From: Eremophila alpestris peregrina
Lineage: Eukaryota > Chordata > Aves > Passeriformes > Alaudidae
Assembly: GCA_009792885.1 (NCBI GenBank)
Contig: WMCF01000007.1
Location: 5,385,798-5,449,797 of the forward strand
Length of the DNA stretch: 64,000 bases
Reading direction: 5' to 3'
In this document: positions 1-12,980 of the stretch, piece after piece
Layout: each line of letters starts with the position of its first letter
Numbering within the stretch: the stretch's first letter is position 1
Position numbers and translations under genes: made by a program
Notes under the pieces: model-generated
The model's input: the letters and a program-made list of their open reading frames with translations, nothing else
The model's database searches: none
Told to the model about the DNA's origin: nothing

Positions 1-3000
1 AGCCATCAACTGAAAACAAAACCTAAAGAGGTAACTCTTCAGCATTTTAGAATATAAAGTAATACTACCAGAGTCTAGTATTTTTCTGATATCTCTCTTT
101 TTTTCCCCATTAGTCTGATTTCAAAAGCAATATCTCGTTTTCAGCAACCCAACATTTGTATTTATGTTTCCTACCTCTAATGGCAACATATGATATTGAC
201 ATAATAGAAATAGCTGAAGTCAGATAAAGCTCACCAACACACAATTGCTTTGGCAAACTCTTTGCTGCTCAGAGTTTCACATAGCCATGACAATTATCAA
301 TCCTTCAGGCGGCAAAGAAGGTAGTTATTTCAAGAGCTCAGGTACATGACACCAGCAGACTGAATCTACTTGCAGCTACACTGCCTCCACCTTTGTCCAC
401 CTTCACGTTGCTTATCAGAAAAAAAAGGTGCTGCCAAAATGCTTGAGTCTACCAAGCCTGCTCCTGCTCCCTACAAAACCCTGCTTTCTGCAGTACGATG
501 TAGCACACTCCTAAAGCAGAAAATGGATCCCTTCCTGTTCAAATCTCTTTGTTCCTGAAGATCATAATTTCCCTGAAGATTTGTCAAGTCCTCGCACCAG
601 CTGCTTGGAGGGAAAGGAACTCCAGGAAAGGTTTCCAGGAAGCTTTACAGCTCCCAAAGGTGAAGTTAAAGCATGATACCAACACCCCCCAGTGGATACT
701 CTATACCCCACTTAGTCCTTGCCCACTAGGAGAATGGCTCAGGAAATCGGTGCTGAGCTTGTGTTTGTTTTGTCTTCTTGTTAACAGAGGCACACTGTAA
801 TGTGGTCATCTATCGTGTATTGCTTCAGCTAAGTGAAAATGAGAGCTCTTTCACAGTTTTTGTTGTTTGTATTCTTTACAGGACTGTTAAGTGTAGATCA
901 GGCTATTAGTTTGAAATGTTTGTTTGAGCTCTATTCATGCTTTTCCTAGCTGAAGAAAGACAATTTGACGCGTGCTGTACTCAAGGCAATGCAGGATGTT
1001 ACAGCTGCACTGCCAGTTAACTGCTCTGTGTTGAATTATCTGTAGGTCAGAACTAGTTTTTCAGCTAACAGAATGTGACCCTCGTTTAAGTGGCAAATAA
1101 CAGAGACAAGAAGAGCACAGTCACTATGGGTGACATTTCTTCACGGATTTTTAGAAATTTCCTAATTCTTCTCCATCAGTATGCTTCCCCTGCTGATCAG
1201 TGAACATCAGCAATAAAGAATTCAAAAATGCAGCTATATTTCCCACTGCAAACTTACTCCCTGAATGGAAAAATTCTTCCACAAAGAAGACAGTCTGCAG
1301 ACACAACTCTAAAACAAGACTTCTTTGCTATCTCTGTTTTTAGTAGCCAGTATGACTACACATTTAATGAGATGCAAGGTATACGCCTGAGGAAAATTAG
1401 GCCAATAAAGAAATCCCAATACATTTGACAAAGGCCAGTGCCACCCAGAAAGGTGGAGAGAAAAGATCCTTAAAATTATGCTTAAACAGCAACAAAGTGA
1501 AAGCTGGAACAATATGACTATCCATATTTTACACATTGGGTAGAGGAAGGAGCACCTGTGTCATACCATAAATCTAAGGTGGCTGAAATTGCACAAAACA
1601 AGGCTGGAAAAGGGGTTCTTAAGATACGTGAGAACTGGAAGTCAAAGGTAACATAATCTGAAGTAGATATCCTATTTTGTATCCATGAAGTTTTACATCT
1701 TTTAGGTAGTTTCCTCTCTTTGAAAAATAAACACATGGAAACGTGGATTTCCCTTCCTAGAAATTGTTTACTTCCTCAGAACTTTAACATCCTCTGTTTT
1801 TCAAATTCACCCACCTATTACTAGTAACAGCTCAAAAGACTCTTCTTTCCCCTCAAGGCTGTTTGCTGTTCATCAGCTTGATGAAATGACTGTTCTAAAC
1901 AGAAAATTTTAATTTTAACCCTTATACAATGATCACTACAAGCAACAATAGAGTAAGAACATTTGCACTTAAAAAACCTGAAAAATTAAGTCAGTGACTT
2001 GTGGTATCTGCTGCTTCTAAAGTGGCTTGAAAGCTTTATAGAAATGGAAAAACAAAATTGAGAAGTTGAAAGGTAGACTTACTCTACAAAATTTATAATG
2101 AATAGCTAATCACACTTTTCTTTCTTCCCGAACGAGAAGGTAGGGATAAAAAAACTGTAAAATTACAGCCTTGTATATAAAGACATCAAAAGTAGACAGC
2201 AGACATATCTTAGCAGAAGTTTAATTATGGCAAGTTTAGTGTCCAAAAACACATGAAACTGCTTGTGTTCTGTTTGCCCTGCCTTCTTCTTTGAACCCAC
2301 TGACTTAAAATTTAAGATCAGGCACAATTGATTCCTACAGCAATTAAACTAATTGCTTATATGGAGAACGTTAGAAAAGCATTCGATGCTATTTTTTTCA
2401 GCCTTTACATTCTGATCAGCAAGATGAAAAAAAATTACATATGATTGACAGTTATCTGAAGACCAGAGTTTGAAACCAGAGGGCAACAACAGAGGGGGGT
2501 ACCACTAATAGTTTTACATAGTGTCTGTATAGCTTTTGGTTATTTATAACAAAATCAGCTTATGGTAGATGGGTGGCATCAACTAGAAACACGTGAGTTA
2601 AGATCAAAGTCTAAACTGTCCATAAGTTGAGTAGTTCAAATCATTTTAATAGTACTTTAAAAAAGAGAAATAGCACCGAAATATAAAAAAAGGTCAAACT
2701 TCTGTGCTTTTATGTGATCCACACCTAAAGAAGTCAACACACAAAATCTTTTTATGATGCAGTATTGAAACATTGCTGCCTTTGAAATGACAACAAAGAC
2801 ATCTCTATTTCCTGATTCCTCCTCATGAAGCTAGTGACCGCTTGCCCTGATTTTGATGGTGACACTTCAAACTCACAGGTGTGTCTGATATAGACAGCAC
2901 AGAAAGTTCAGGATGAAAAAACATCACAACTGCACTGACCTCAGTTTGCAAATCTGATTAGCATTTGCAGGATCCCAAGCTGAAATGCACAGCATAATTT

Positions 3001-5010
3001 GAACATAACTTCTTTTGTTCATCAAGTTTTAAGAGGCAGGACTCTTTATCTAACAGAACATCCCCAAAATATGGTAAAGTTTGTGCATACAAACATGTGA
3101 AGCTATTTCCAGTAATAAATATACTGTAAATAAGGTTAGCAGATTCATTTAAGATGGTGCTGAGCTTTTCAGGCCAGATATTATAAATAATAATAAGACC
3201 TAAATGCCTATGTAAGTAATGACAATCAGAAAATCATTATATCAAGGGTTACAAATAAACACAAGTGCAACACTTTTTCCCATCTTTTAGCTAAATCTTT
3301 CCAGTATTCGTCAAAAGAAATGTACAGTTACTTTGGGCTGAACCTAAAGCTAGAATAGGAAAAAGTTGGATGCTAAGGCCTTTTAAATGATATTTAAAAG
3401 CACACAGATTTACTGTAGCTACTTTTAATTAATTCAGGGAGGATTCCTACAACTACATTCGAAGAGAGAAAATATCAATAAGAGCTTTCAAAAATACCAA
3501 AGTCTATAATAATTTCATTTGTAAGTGTCATTTTGCTCAATTCTTCTCTGCCCTCTTCCAGCAAACCTTTAAATAAACTCTTAGTTCCTTGTTTAGAATG
3601 TGTCTTGGTAAAGAAAACACCCAGGTTCGAAGTAAGTCACAGACGAACAACTGCCTTGAAGACATGCCCTTGCTTTTAAAAATATTCAGACAGTATTCTT
3701 ACAAGGCCAAACTTGAATCAACATTTCAGCACTTAACAGCTTAAGATACTAATTTTGGATCATGAGAAATAAGAAGTTAGATTTCACAGTTTTGCAAGCG
3801 TAAGGGTAAAAATTCTACAATTGTTTATTATACCCACCAAAAAGGGTAGAGGCCTCAGATTATAGTTCCAAACCTATCCCTAAAAAAGTTAATTAAAATT
3901 ACCTGCTTCTGGGCAAAGCAAAGCTAAAAATCCTTTTAGCTCTTTAAGAAAGTGCTTAGTAAAAACTAACCACATGTCATCACTAGAGAAAATAAGTCCA
4001 GAATTTTAAAGAACTGCTTTTATGAAGATTTAAATCACATATATTAATAGCTTGTTTTGACAATTTTAGGTACAGAATGTGAAAATTTCACAGCATTATC
4101 TACAATTAGTTCAGGAAACACCCCATTTTTAATGACTATGAAAAGAAACTGTTCCTAAACATACTGGAAAGTAAAGTCCATAGAAGCCTTACTACAATAT
4201 ATATAACACTGAAGAAGACAGTAGAATTACACAGATTTGTCAGGGCTACACACAAGAAAGCTTGCAGTATAATTATTCTTTCAAGCCATGTTTGAACTCA
4301 AGCCACCTCCAGCTCAGCTCGTAATTTTGAAGCCAAGTAATGCACTGAGAAATGGACATTTTCCATAAAGAAATTTGCAGGCCTAATACACTTGTCTGTA
4401 AAGCAAAACACACAAAATATCCCACCAATATTCTACAGAATTTGTCCCAGTTAAAACAATTTAATTTTGGTGCAAAACCAAGGGACAGAAATTAGAGCTC
4501 CTTATTACCTGATCTCACCCTCAGAACTGCATTATTCCATTGCTGGGCAGGACAGCTAGAGAGAATCCCACTGAAAATGTAGCCTTCTAATGCTTCATCT
4601 AAAGTGCTTGTGAAGGGACAGGATTTACCATCTGGGTCTCCCAAGAACAAAATACAACATAAAGAATAAAACCACAGAAGGAGACAATTTTTTTTTCAAA
4701 TCTGAAAATTTCACTTGGAATTACTATGTGCGCATATGAAGACTAAAAAAAAAAATCAAAAAAATTAAATCTGTATCTTTCCCTGGCACACTGTGTATAG
4801 GTTGGAAATTTGACTACAATACAAGCATGACTTTTTGGGGTTTTTTTTAAATAAAACTCCCCAGAAAACCCTGAATGCTCAAGTATGTGAACTCCTCAAG
4901 GAACTGGCTCATGTTTCTTCACACCTGTTTCCCCTTCACTCTAAGCATGTGTTGTAGCTTTTCCTGAGAGGACTGATTTCTCCAATGCACTTTTGAAATC
5001 TGATTTCTAA

Positions 5011-5022
5011 TTTTTTTTTTTT
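5011..5022. repeat. Poly-T tract (12 bases)
   Basis: A simple homopolymer run followed by GGTCCCCC. A similar A13 run lies at 5708-5720 and an A-rich run at 45892-45905. None has features of an element terminus. Confidence 0.8.
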
Positions 5023-7869
5023 GGTCCCCCATGAGGAATGCTATTGTTTAGGCCTCTTGTCAACACACAGTTTAACCACAGTATCTGAACCCACGGTTTT
5101 AAGTAACACGTTCTGATCCATGAAAAATGCACCCCATGAGACCAGTCTAATTTTTTTTCTTTGAAGCCACTGTAGCTGTCCTTGCCCCAGAATAGAGAGC
5201 ACATATAGATGGCTCGTTGTCTTGTCACTGCAGCAATTATATCTATCTTTCTCCTTTTCCCTTTCAAGCCCTTTTGTAATTCTCTTCCTGTCTCCTCTTG
5301 CAACTCCCAAAAATCTATTCACAGTATCAAATTTTCCTACATACATTTCATCCATTCATAAGAAGCAGTTTTCTTTTATCATAAGAATGCTTCCCAAGTT
5401 CATCTACAAAGCTACTATTTGCTTCTTCCTCAGACACCTTTTATACTTCCATTTCTGCTACAGGAAATCAAGAAAACACTGGTATTGTAGTCAAGCAGTG
5501 GTCAAAGCCACCTGTCAGTAAATCTGCTTTTCAGTTCACCTTTGCATCAAGCCTGTTCCATCTTTTATGTTCAGCACCTATTGCAAAAAGAACTTGACCC
5601 GGCTGTACTTTCTCTTACTGACATGTTTATTTTCATTTGTGTTTTTATCTAAGCAGTGGATGACTTCAGAGAATTGTATTTAAGATAATTACACCACCAA
5701 ATATAACAAAAAAAAAAAAATCACACCTGAATTAATTTAGCGTATCATCTCAGCAATTATTATTGCCTTGCTCATAAGAGGAGTATTTCCTCAAGCTGGA
5801 AGGTATCCTCCTACTGCTTTGTATGTATTAATTACAACAGGTGCTGGCTTTCAAACAATTTTTGTAGAGTTTGCAGTCTTGGCAGTTAAAAGTGTGTCCT
5901 AAATTTGGCCTTTGCTCATGACCATAAATCAGTCATCTGTGAATCAAATGCAAATGGCAAAAACATGTGAATGTGTAAATCTACAGCTATGCAAATAAGG
6001 AATTAAAAACCTCCTGCACTTGTTTAAAAGTAGAATGATAATCTGCAAGGCTCAGATTACATGATCCGTATCTGTAAAGTGACCCTTATAGAAGAGGTCT
6101 CTTAAAAGACTTGAATTTGCCTGATTATCTGCATGTATGTCAAAACAAAGCCTTTGATTTGGCCTTTATTCTACTGTCAAACCTGTCAGCCTTTCGTTTT
6201 GCTCTCATACAGTAGCACTTCATTTGATTAGCCTCTTTTATATTTTACTTATTCAAAGTAAACCATTTGATTGCATCAGTCACACTGAAATAATTATTTC
6301 CTTCAGATTCCTAACAAATACAGATTTCTCCAAAAGAAAAACTGCAATTACCATGAATTTGATTATCTGGAGAATGTCACTGCTTAGAGTTCCCTGTTCA
6401 TTAGAAATTCACTAGAAACTAAATTAAATTAAATTTGTGCTGGCAACTGCTGTCTTCTGTCAGAATTTGCTTATTAAAATGTGTAACTGCATAACTGGCT
6501 AGAAGGAGCAGTGTGACGTACCTGATCAATATATGAATTAAATTAAACATAACCAGTGTTTTGCACTGGCACCCCTTTGGTTTGCTACCGCTTGCTTTTC
6601 CTTAAATTCTTTACTATTAGTGGGGAAAAAAAGAAAATACAAGGTTGATGCCTAACTCAGACAATAAGTGTCAAAGATTCTAACAAGTGCAAAGCACAAA
6701 ACACACAGAAGTCAGTAGTGTGACCTGTTTGAAAGGGAATTATTTCTTGTATACTTCACCTAGGCCAATCCCTGAAATTCAGGATTGTCTCAAAAGCTGA
6801 AGCAGTCTGAAATTCAAAATTCACATGATGTTTACAAACAGCAGTTGAAATACCAAGACAAACTTGGGTCATCTAATCCATTAACCCACTCCTTCATGGT
6901 GGTCCATGACGGCTGCTTTATTGGAGAGAGAAACATCCTGTTTCTCTCTAGATTTACTAAATAACCTTCCTGAAATACAAGTTTCTGTAATTCTCACCAA
7001 TCAATAATTGCCTCATACCAATTATTTACTCTTCCTTATTTATCATAGTCCAGTGTACTAGAAAAGCTCTCATATCAACAGATAAGAGAATTTGAAGTTC
7101 TCAAATGAAAACAAAATTTAGTGAGAAACAGGCATTTAGTACTTTACAAATGCCATTTTGCATCTGCTTGATGCCAACATGTCAGATTATATTTATGTTT
7201 ACATAAATGTTTACACATGTTTATTTATGTTTAAAATTTTTAACATTTATAAAATGTTTTTAATGCTTAAAAATATTTTTATTTTATAATTGTGTCTAAT
7301 TTTTTATTGTCAGAAAAAAAGAACATTAAAAGAAAAGCAATAGTAAAAGCACCCAATTTATCATACCTATGATTTATTCTATTGCCTGAATCACTACTTT
7401 TCACTTCTAGTCTCTTCAAATAGTGAAAATACTGTCTATATGCAAAGAGACCCTCTGTAGTAACATGTAATTCCTGGTTCATGCATTTTTCAGACATCAG
7501 AATTTATCCAGATAACGGAATCCTGGACAGCCTTCCCTACCCCACCATTTATTAAACTAAACTTTGACAAAGTATTAGTTTTCAGCAAGTTAATCCCACT
7601 GAGAGATATGTGGCTTTATTAAACATGATAGCACTCAAGGTACACTGTGGTGATGAAGCTTTACATTCAGGCTGTGTTAATTAGGCGTCCTCAGACAACA
7701 TGGCATCATGCTGACAAGAAGACACCGTGGCTGTCCTGCTCTTGACATAGTCCCTACCCCTTCTATCCACAGGCTTCACCATCCAACCCTAAGCCTCTCA
7801 GGAAGAGCTGCAGTCACCTTTCAGCCTTGCTGCAGTTGAACTGGGATTTCACCTATTGGTGCTGCTCAG

Positions 7870-7932
7870 AAAAAAAAAACCAAAAAAACCAACCAAACAA
7901 AAACCCAAACCAAAAAAACCCCACAAAACCAG
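7870..7932. repeat. A/C-rich low-complexity tract
   Basis: A run of nine or more A followed by irregular CCAAAAAAACC and CCAAACAAAAACCC units. It contains no open frame of interest. Read in reverse it is a T/G-rich tract like the one at 63376-63403. Confidence 0.85.
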
Positions 7933-10900
7933 CAATACATAAGGAACCAGACGTTGTTTTTAAACTGTTTGAAAAAACACAAAGGCCCTACCACCTATTC
8001 TGACCTTCAGTCACAACTACTGATTTCTGATAAGCATAACCCATGATCCTACAACCAAACACAACCCTTAGAAATCAATGCATTTTACTGTTTTTATAAA
8101 CTTCAATGAATCTGATTTTCAGCTGTGAGAACTGCAGTTACTGATCCATTTCGATTTGGTTTCATCATGCATTCCTGCATATTCTTTTGGGCCCTGGAGA
8201 AGCAAAATTAAAGCAGCTATGCTTGTGGACAAATTTAGTTGATAAGCCACTGCTGCTAATCTAAAGATAGCTTTAGGTACCTGTCAAACAGTTCAGTTGC
8301 TTTAATACTTGTACATAAAATGCAAGACAAGTACCCTTAAGAGAAGTAAAGCTTTCATTATTCTATCTCTCAGCATTATTTAACAGCTGTTTTATGAAAA
8401 AGCTGATGAAAAAGTTTGGTGTATAGTTTGATCACAGTAATGATTGAGAGGAAGAATGTTTGCTTTTCCTTTTAGCATGTTTTTCCCACTATTCTTTGAG
8501 ACTCAGGACCTTGAACAACACCTCTTCAAAAGTGCACTATGTTACTCAGGTTACTTAAGAACACAGAACTACATCTGTGCTATTCAACCCCCTGATGGTG
8601 GTTGGTGAGGTTTTTAAGGGTGGATGAGTCAGAACACTATCTGTATTCAGTACAGAAAGACCAAAAAAATCTATCTATTTAGGGAAAGAAGTTAGAAATA
8701 ACAGAAGAAAGGGTCCGCCTTTGGAATTTCCTACTTTATAGCAGCATTAGCTATGATGTATCACTGTTATGGAACAATACATCTGAACAGAAAAATACAT
8801 TACGTGCTTCAAAAACACTGAAAGAAGGAGTAGACCTAAAGTGTTGTCATCTAGCTTGCCTTTACTCAAAGATACATGCTGCCCTTTTAAGTACATCTCT
8901 CCCTTTTCCCTCTCATACATGAACTTTTCCATTACATCAGTGCCTTTGAAAGTCTTTTTAGCTTTTGTTTTAGCTTTTAAATGTTAAGAAGCTTCATAAT
9001 TTCAGAAAGGTCAGCTTTTGTCAAAACACTTTCATGAAAAGACACGGACTATTTGAATAAAAATGAACACAGATCATCTAAGGCATAGTCTTCTCTCAAA
9101 TAGGAAGCTACACACTACATACAAGAGTAAAGGAAATTCAGACTGGCAACAGTAGCATGCTTAATCCAATAGGAAATAATGGCATGAGAAAGGACTAATA
9201 TCAGAACAGCAGGACACAACAAAAGTATACACTTGTTCAATTCTAGTTCAAAAACAAGTAGAAATTGACAATATTTATTTCTATTTTTGTGCAGACAGCC
9301 TCACTGTAGCAGAAATACTGTTCCAAGGTCACATCTGGTGGAGGTTGTGCACTCCAGACACAACCTCATAATTGACACACTACATTCAATACCTGATCCT
9401 TCCGGCACAGAAGTGACACTCAGCCATTCCAGTGTAACATCATACAAGGTACCCTAACCTGATACCTGAGTGTCTTCCCTGGCACACCCAGCTGTATTGC
9501 TCCTCTCAGGTTGGCCATGCATCTAAGTACACCGAGAAGAGTCCACAGGCTGAGGGTAGACAACACATTTCCACAGTAGCTCTTATAAGGTTACTGTGCT
9601 CCACACACCCCATGATTGGTTGATGCTTATCACTGTTTGCTTAAACCTGATTATTTTAAACAAACAGCATACCAAATAAGCTGTTACACCATTTCATTTT
9701 ACCTCCTTCGGTCACCCTGGCCTCTTATTTCTACTACTATTTGCACCTGCTACTATGACACTGCATTTTAGGATCAATCTGCCTGCTTTTGCTTTGTTAG
9801 TATTCTATTTGAGAGCTACACATGGACCCAGAGTCACCTTCTAAGGTCATCCATCTAAAAAATGTTTGAAGCGACTATAATGTTAAAGTATGACAGCTGA
9901 TGTTATTTACATCTCTGCTGACCAAGAGAGAGCCTGACTTTGGATAACCTAGAGGCTTTCCAATAATGCATAATCACCTCTTGATAAAAACCATGGCTCC
10001 ACTGAAACCTGAAAAACTTCTAGACTTCAACTAGAACTCTATGCTACCATTTCTAATACAAAACTTTCCAATTTGTCCTATTTCATGCTATTGTCAAGGA
10101 CTTCTTGTAAACCTTCTGTTTATAAATACACTTCAATTCATCATGAGAGGAAAAAGTCCCTCTCCATGCATGTCCATTTGAGTTCTACATCAGTGACCCA
10201 ATTCTAGGCCTTTAAAACTTACATGATGTAGAATTAGTTCGCACTGGATACGCTCATTACTTGGTTGCTGTTTCTTACCTCTGACTCATTTAAATTCTTC
10301 CTCCACATCAGATTCTATTGCAGCACCTCCATGACCACTACTGACAGTCACCGATTTGATTTACAAATAGCTCTGATGGGATCAGATGTTGCCAAAGAGA
10401 CAGTAAGGAGGCAGAGGGAAGCTGGGAATCGATACGAGAAAAATAACAAAGGGAGAAAAACGGAATGGAAACAGCAATGAATATTGGTTTAAATAACACT
10501 GACTAATAAGATTCATCTATCAGCACCTAATGGGTGCCCACTGTTTAGTGATTAGTCATTGCTAGTCTTCACCTGTTTTCCTCAAACCATAAATTCTTCA
10601 CAGGGCTAAGAATCCACAGTGAGAATCAATTCTTAAGCTGCAATATCCTTTACTTTGTATACTGCTATATCCATGTTTCTTATTGTTGTAACAAAAGCTC
10701 CCTCTTTGCTAAAGACTTACCAACATCTTAAATACTAGCTCTGCTTGTTTATAATTTTCATCATAATTACAGACTCAATCATAAATATTCATGCAGCACC
10801 ACACTGTAAAGGCACATTCCACTTTCTAGACCACAGATGAAGGCAATTCTCTAGACCACTTACTGTGTGACCCCTGCACAGAGGCATAGAGAAGTTGGTG

Positions 10901-12217
10901 TGTGTGCATTCACCAAAAACAAAATCCTGAAATGGTTCAAGTAAGATGGAGCTTTTCTAATGGGGAGAATGCATAGTAGCAATTCAATTATATACTGCTG
11001 CTTCCAAATGCAGTGTCTCACTTGGGGGATAGTTGCTGAACATACTTGCTCAAATGCCTTTGCAGGATATATACAGAAACAACATTGGAATTTGGCTCCT
11101 AGTTACAGAGTGCTGGTTACGAATTTAACTATAAAGATACCAGACCTCAAATTCTTGATTTCATGCCCACTCAACTGTCCAAACAAATGGCTCATCTCAG
11201 TGGGATTTAAATCCACATAATTACTAAAGAAGTGTTAAGACCAAAATATCATCTTGTTTTCCACAGATGCAAAGTGACTCAGAATATTTGCATCAGATGT
11301 CAGAATAATTTAATGCATTACACTATAAGCTAATTCAGAGGGATTGAGGTTTTATTGACCTAGGTTTAACTATAGCAAATGTATTGTGATTAATAACTAT
11401 TCAGAACAATTCATTTTCACTGAAAATCTACAGCATTAACACGTAGTCCCTATCAGAAGACCTCTCCCATTCCAATTAGTTCCTTGTATATGTCTGTGTT
11501 TTTATTGTCTCTACCTACAGTAGATTATCTCAGAATCACTGGGATCGTTCAATAAAAGTTTAACCGTCTTGAGCTATTAATGTGCTGGTTCTCCATGTGG
11601 AGTGCTCGTTTCCTTCCTTTTATTGAACGCCAAACGGAGGGACACAATGGGTGTGTTGTGCTCTGTCTAGCACGGAACGTGCAATATCTTTAAAAAGGAG
11701 GTGTGAGCTGGCTTTAATACCACCACTCTTAACAGCACAAGTACCACAAACTAATCAACCACAGCACTGGGCCACACAGCCCATTGAGAGCTGGTGAAAA
11801 AGCTGCTTTTTATTATGACCTACATTCTGCACAGCAGCAGTTGGACAATTTAAATCTAACACTGAGGCTGAACACAATGCATGGAATCCACTAGTGATGA
11901 ACTCCGTGATGTAAGACAAACATGCTCACGAGTTCTATCATATTTTATTTCACCCACGCTATCCTGATAATAAAAACCACAATGACAATCCAAACAAAAG
12001 CAATTAATCCTTGCCTTTCAGTAGAATTATCTACTAAAAATTTTATCATCTATTGGAAGCATCCTTCTGAATCAGCAACCATATGGAAACACCACTCACA
12101 CTGAAAGGCTTAAGGACAACGCAGTCTGATCAGTGAATTCAGCCGTCGCTCTAAACCAGCCACCGACCAAAGCCAGCCTTCCAAGGCACTGATACCAAGA
12201 GAGACTCGTTTCTTGCA

Positions 12218-12980
12218 CGAAGTTGTGCCCAGCTGTGCCACAGACCCGCACCAGCCCGTGCCCAGGTACCTCTCCCGCAGCAGCCGAGGCGCACAGCGGC
12301 TCCCTTTTGTGGCGGAGTGCAGCGGCGGCAGCTGGCGCGGCGGGAGCAGCCGGGAGCCGCAGCGGGGCCGGGCCGGGCCGAGCCGCACACCTGCTCTGGG
12401 CAGCGCCCGGCGCCAGCCGCGCTCCGGGCGCCAGCGGCCACTCGCTTCCCTGGATCCGCGCTCCGCTCCCGCCGGCGGCGGCTAGCGAGCTGCCGAGACG
12501 GCACTGCGGAGGAGCCCTGCCTTCACACGACAAGCCCCCGATCCGCTGCCTGACAGCAGATATGCAGCATTATCGCCCCGCATTCCACCTCCCCCGACCG
12601 GCGGCGGGAGCGGCAGCCGCCAGCCTGTCAAAATGGCAGCTGGCGAGCCCGCTCTGCCGCCGGCGTTACTCACTGATATGCCCGTTTCTTCTGCGTCCCC
12701 CGACGCGATTTTTGTTTATTCCCCGGTACAGCACAGCAGAATATGTCACATTGTTTTCCATAAGCAAAATGGCTGGTCCCCTCGGCACCGCCGCAGAGCG
12801 CTCATTGGGCTCCCCCGGCTTGCCGGAGCCATGGCAACAGCCAACAGCGGCCCGGCCCGGCCCGGCCCGCCCCGGCACCGCGCCCGCCGAGCGCTCCCCG
12901 AGCCCCCGCGCACAGAGCGACCCGGGCCCGGGGGCTGCACATCACCGTGAGAACGCGGCCGGGGAAGCGCCTCTGGTGCG
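12218..12980. promoter_or_regulatory. CpG island, probable promoter and first exon of an unidentified gene
   Basis: This is the only strongly GC-rich, CpG-dense block in a window that is otherwise AT-rich and CpG-depleted, and it has sharp edges. In vertebrates such an island nearly always marks a promoter and first exon. Visible motifs are an inverted CCAAT box (ATTGG, 12814-12818), a GC box (CCCGCCCC, 12866-12873), two YY1-like CAAAATGGC sites (12629-12637 and 12765-12773) and an RFX-like half X-box (GAGCCATGGCAAC, 12826-12838). No TATA box lies inside; a TATAAG is present at about 13013, beyond the right edge. Splice-donor-like sites occur on both strands: plus ACC|GTGAGA at 12947 and minus TCA|GTGAGTAA at 12668-12673. 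Direction is therefore undetermined and a bidirectional promoter is possible. Reading frames of 105-294 codons across the island are not evidence of coding by themselves, because stops are rare in GC-rich DNA. Confidence 0.85.
12851..12873 (-). other. G-quadruplex candidate in the CpG island
   Basis: Read on the minus strand, this segment has one run of four G followed by four runs of three G, separated by loops of 1 or 2 nt (five G-tracts in all). That exceeds the usual rule of four tracts of at least three G with loops of 1-7 nt. On the plus strand it is a short CCCGG tandem. It overlaps the GC box. Short-loop quadruplexes of this kind are common close to transcription start sites; a role here is inference. 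Confidence 0.7.

Larger units (their letters stand above)
1..12217. other. AT-rich non-coding stretch, no supported gene
   Basis: No recognisable gene or transposon is seen here apart from the simple repeats listed. Open frames are short, overlap on both strands and match no family I know. A cluster of forkhead-type motifs (7197-7235) and several exon-like segments on the minus strand (4509-4631, 7367-7435, 9466-9522) are described as findings. The part from about 11.5 kb to the island edge is less AT-rich and has several CpGs, which fits promoter-proximal sequence. Confidence 0.7.

Noticed and set aside
3617..3640. GGTTCGAAG resembling a tRNA B box
   Set aside because: No A box at the right distance upstream and no cloverleaf pairing, so not a tRNA or tRNA-derived SINE.
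5007..5355. Two overlapping minus-strand frames of about 100 codons
   Set aside because: Both are open in the same place in different frames and neither resembles a known protein. Considered as an old retrocopy but no family was recognised.
12096..12533. 145-codon minus-strand open frame at the left edge of the island
   Set aside because: Ala/Pro/Arg low-complexity composition, no motif, and overlapped by three other frames. Treated as a GC-content artefact.
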